From PALSA-505 sp036267135 (lineage in GTDB: Bacteria; Actinomycetota; Actinomycetes; Streptosporangiales; Streptosporangiaceae): a DNA stretch of 64,000 bases. The notes beneath the pieces were generated by a model that worked only from the letters and a program-made list of their open reading frames with translations, made no database searches and was not told where the DNA came from. The translations under genes were made by a program, and so were the position numbers. Shown here piece by piece: positions 62,391-64,000 of this stretch (its first letter is position 1; every line of letters begins with the position of its first letter). The stretch is taken from the NCBI GenBank assembly GCA_036267135.1, contig DATAWQ010000132.1:62001-126000 (forward strand), written 5' to 3'.

Positions 62391-62917
62391 GACTCTCCCA
62401 GCGAGGCGTAAGCGCCCCGCCAGAACACCAGCGGAGCGGTGTCGGCCCCACAGGTTTCCACGTGCCGCACGCGTCCCACCACGATCTCGTGGTCGCCACC
62501 GGGCAGATAGTGCTCGACCGTGCACTCCAGCCCGGCCAGCACGCCGTCCAGCCGGGGGCAGCCGTGCGGGCCGGGGCTGTGCGTGACCTCGTCCCAGGCC
62601 GCGGCCAGGCCGCGCCGGGCGAAGTTGCTCGACAGGTGCTGCTGCGGGGCGGCCAGCACGTTGATCGCGAAGGCGCCGTGCTGACGCACCGCCTCCAGCG
62701 TCAGGCTGGACCGGTCGAAGCAGACCAGCAGCAGCGGCGGGTCCAGGGACAGCGAGCTGACCGCGTTCGCGGTGGTCCCGGTCGGCTGGCCGGTGGCGTC
62801 GACGGACGTCACGACGGTGACCCCGGTGGCGAACTGGCCCATCGCGTGCCTGAGATCGGTCGCGGAGACGTCGACGCAGACCTCGGTACCCGTTTGATCA
62901 ACACATGTCATCGTCAT
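62387..62917 (-). CDS. Flavin reductase of the HpaC/DszD-like (flavin-reductase domain) family
   Basis: 176 residues. The flavin-reductase domain is complete: DLRHAMGQFATGVTVVTSVDATGQPTGTTANAVSSLSLDPPLLLVCFDRSSLTLEAV, FAINVLAAPQQHLSSNFARRG, LECTVEHYLPGGDHEIVVGRVRHVE and FWRGAYASL. It reduces flavin with NAD(P)H for the monooxygenase partners. The start codon overlaps the stop of the upstream monooxygenase (ATGA) and its own stop overlaps the next start, so the three genes are coupled. Two different flavin reductases in one operon suggests that the two monooxygenases may use different partners. Confidence 0.92.
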   Translation of the reverse strand: MTMTCVDQTGTEVCVDVSATDLRHAMGQFATGVTVVTSVDATGQPTGTTANAVSSLSLDPPLLLVCFDRSSLTLEAVRQHGAFAINVLAAPQQHLSSNFARRGLAAAWDEVTHSPGPHGCPRLDGVLAGLECTVEHYLPGGDHEIVVGRVRHVETCGADTAPLVFWRGAYASLGES

Positions 62918-64000
62918 CAGATCTGTCCATGGTTGGGAGGCGGGATGTGGTTGAGCAGGTAGTTGCCGACGTGATGGTGCTTCCAGTCGGCGGGGTCGTG
63001 GCTCGCGTGCGTGCGGGCGTTGCGCCAGTGCCGGGACAGGTCGTGCCGCTCGTCCGCGGCGCTCGCGCCGGTCAGCGCGAACAGGTCGCTGGCCACTTCG
63101 ACGGCGATCGCGCTGCCGAACGCCTTGGCCTGTGCCACCGCTATCGAGCCACGGGCCGCCGCGTCCGCGTCGCGCGGGTGCAAGGTGATCTCGTCCAGCG
63201 TGGCGCCGGCCGAGGCGAGCAGCGCCTGCGCCGCGGCCACCTTGGTGGCCATCTCGCCGTAGCGGCGGATGACGTGCGGGTCGGTGCTCGCGCTTTCCGC
63301 CCAGCCGGCCCTGGCCGCCTCGAAGAACGGCCTGGCCTTGTCCCTGACGTACCAGCCGGCGTCGCGCAGCGCCCCGCCGGCGATGCCGACACCGATCCCC
63401 GCGTGCCAGAGCTGGGCCCGCGCGCCGAGCTGCTGCGGTACGGCGAACGCGCTGCCGTAGGGCAGTACCAGGCCCGGATCCGCCACGACGTCGTCGAAGC
63501 TGGCCGAGCCGCTGACCGTGGCCCGCTGACCCATGACGTTCCAGTCCTCGTCCAGCTTGATCCCCTCGGCGTCGCGCTCGACGAAGGCCAGCCCAAGCTG
63601 GCCGTCGTCGTCCAGCGCACTGACCCCGATCCAGCGGGCCGTGAGCGCGCCGGTGCAGTAGTACTTGCGGCCGCGCAGCCGCAGCCCGCCGTCCCGCGTG
63701 CTGTGCAACCGGGTGGCCAGGTCCTGGGCGTGCTTGCCGCCCCGCTCGGACAGCCCGTTGCTCAGCCTGCCGCCGGCCAGCACGGCCCCGAACAGGTGCC
63801 GCCGCTGCTCATCGCTGCCCCACAGCGCGAGCACGTCTGTGAACAGGTAGTGGGCCTGGGGTGCCTGCGCGATGGCCGGGTCCACCGTGGCGATGATGCG
63901 GGCCACCTCGGCCAGCACCGAAGCGGGCAGGCCGCCGCCACCGTATTCGCGCGGCACGGTGATCGACAGCAGGCCGCTGGCGTCGAAGGCGGCCAGTTCG
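62917..64000 (-). CDS. Flavin-dependent monooxygenase of the acyl-CoA-dehydrogenase fold (DszC/SfnB-like), upstream copy, cut by window end
   Basis: The C-terminal 361 codons are in the window; the frame is open to base 64000 (ELAAFDASGLLSITVPREYGGGGLPAS...). It is a paralogue of the gene at 60548: same order of blocks, SNGLSERGGKHAQDLATRLHSTRDGGLRLRGRKYYCTGAL, DEDWNVMGQRATVSGSASF, SRHWRNARTHASHDPADWKHHHVGNYLLNHIPPP. The two proteins are far from identical, so they probably act on successive or different substrates. It is the most upstream gene of the operon seen here. Its stop overlaps the flavin reductase start. Confidence 0.87.
   Translation of the reverse strand, partial: ELAAFDASGLLSITVPREYGGGGLPASVLAEVARIIATVDPAIAQAPQAHYLFTDVLALWGSDEQRRHLFGAVLAGGRLSNGLSERGGKHAQDLATRLHSTRDGGLRLRGRKYYCTGALTARWIGVSALDDDGQLGLAFVERDAEGIKLDEDWNVMGQRATVSGSASFDDVVADPGLVLPYGSAFAVPQQLGARAQLWHAGIGVGIAGGALRDAGWYVRDKARPFFEAARAGWAESASTDPHVIRRYGEMATKVAAAQALLASAGATLDEITLHPRDADAAARGSIAVAQAKAFGSAIAVEVASDLFALTGASAADERHDLSRHWRNARTHASHDPADWKHHHVGNYLLNHIPPPNHGQI

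Overview
The window is GC-rich chromosomal DNA, roughly 70% G+C by eye, from an actinomycete (Actinomycetota). The supporting genes are a complete cvnABCD conservon, an AfsR/SARP-type regulator, a mycothiol-dependent maleylpyruvate-isomerase-family protein, an F420-type luciferase-like oxidoreductase, LuxR/NB-ARC regulators and frequent GTG/TTG starts with ATGA/GTGA overlaps. The genus cannot be fixed from sequence alone. There are 52 protein-coding features, including two cut by the window edges, one chimeric ORF, one MerR remnant and one probably truncated methyltransferase. No tRNA, rRNA, CRISPR array or transposase was seen.

Layout. 1-3042: small metabolic genes (carotenoid oxygenase 3' end, DinB/MDMPI protein, DUF2461 protein, intradiol dioxygenase). 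3187-4037: a phasin/HbhA-like protein and an XRE regulator, each preceded by the same 20-bp palindrome. 4257-8231: conservon cvnABCD. 8246-13499: an NB-ARC/TPR protein and a SARP-NB-ARC-TPR regulator, divergently arranged. 13516-16970: amidohydrolase and SF2 helicase on the minus strand. 17093-22501: PHA synthase, transglutaminase-like protein, oxalate-CoA-ligase-like synthetase and a PanE-like reductase, the last three overlapping. 22498-24688: a chimeric AAA/squalene-cyclase-like ORF converging on an RNA-methyltransferase-like gene.

24689-26084 is a 1.4-kb non-coding stretch, partly AT-rich. It precedes the most distinctive part of the window, a surface-glycan locus from 26085 to 43410. This holds eight glycosyltransferase or glycosyltransferase-like genes (one fused to a large DUF2206-like membrane domain), a small exported protein, two tandemly duplicated FemAB/CelD-like acyltransferases, a PIG-L deacetylase, a GH26-like secreted glycosidase, a SAM methyltransferase and a Wzx-type flippase. 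The genes from 26085 to 37291 are nearly all coupled by start/stop overlaps and look like one operon. The set implies assembly, modification, export and trimming of a cell-surface or extracellular glycan.

43421-48601: LLM oxidoreductase, Lon protease, an XRE-cupin regulator and a divergent thioredoxin-reductase-like enzyme. 48670-54540: a secreted sedolisin, a LuxR/NB-ARC regulator and a secreted WNG-repeat protein. 54725-59751: MerR remnant, a second RNA-methyltransferase-like gene, an MFS exporter with its own operator, a second WNG-repeat protein and a truncated methyltransferase. 59900-64000 (minus): a flavin-dependent monooxygenase operon (two DszC/SfnB-like acyl-CoA-dehydrogenase-fold enzymes, a flavin reductase, an MsuE-like FMN reductase and an AmiS/UreI channel), which fits oxidation of an organosulfur or amide-type compound.
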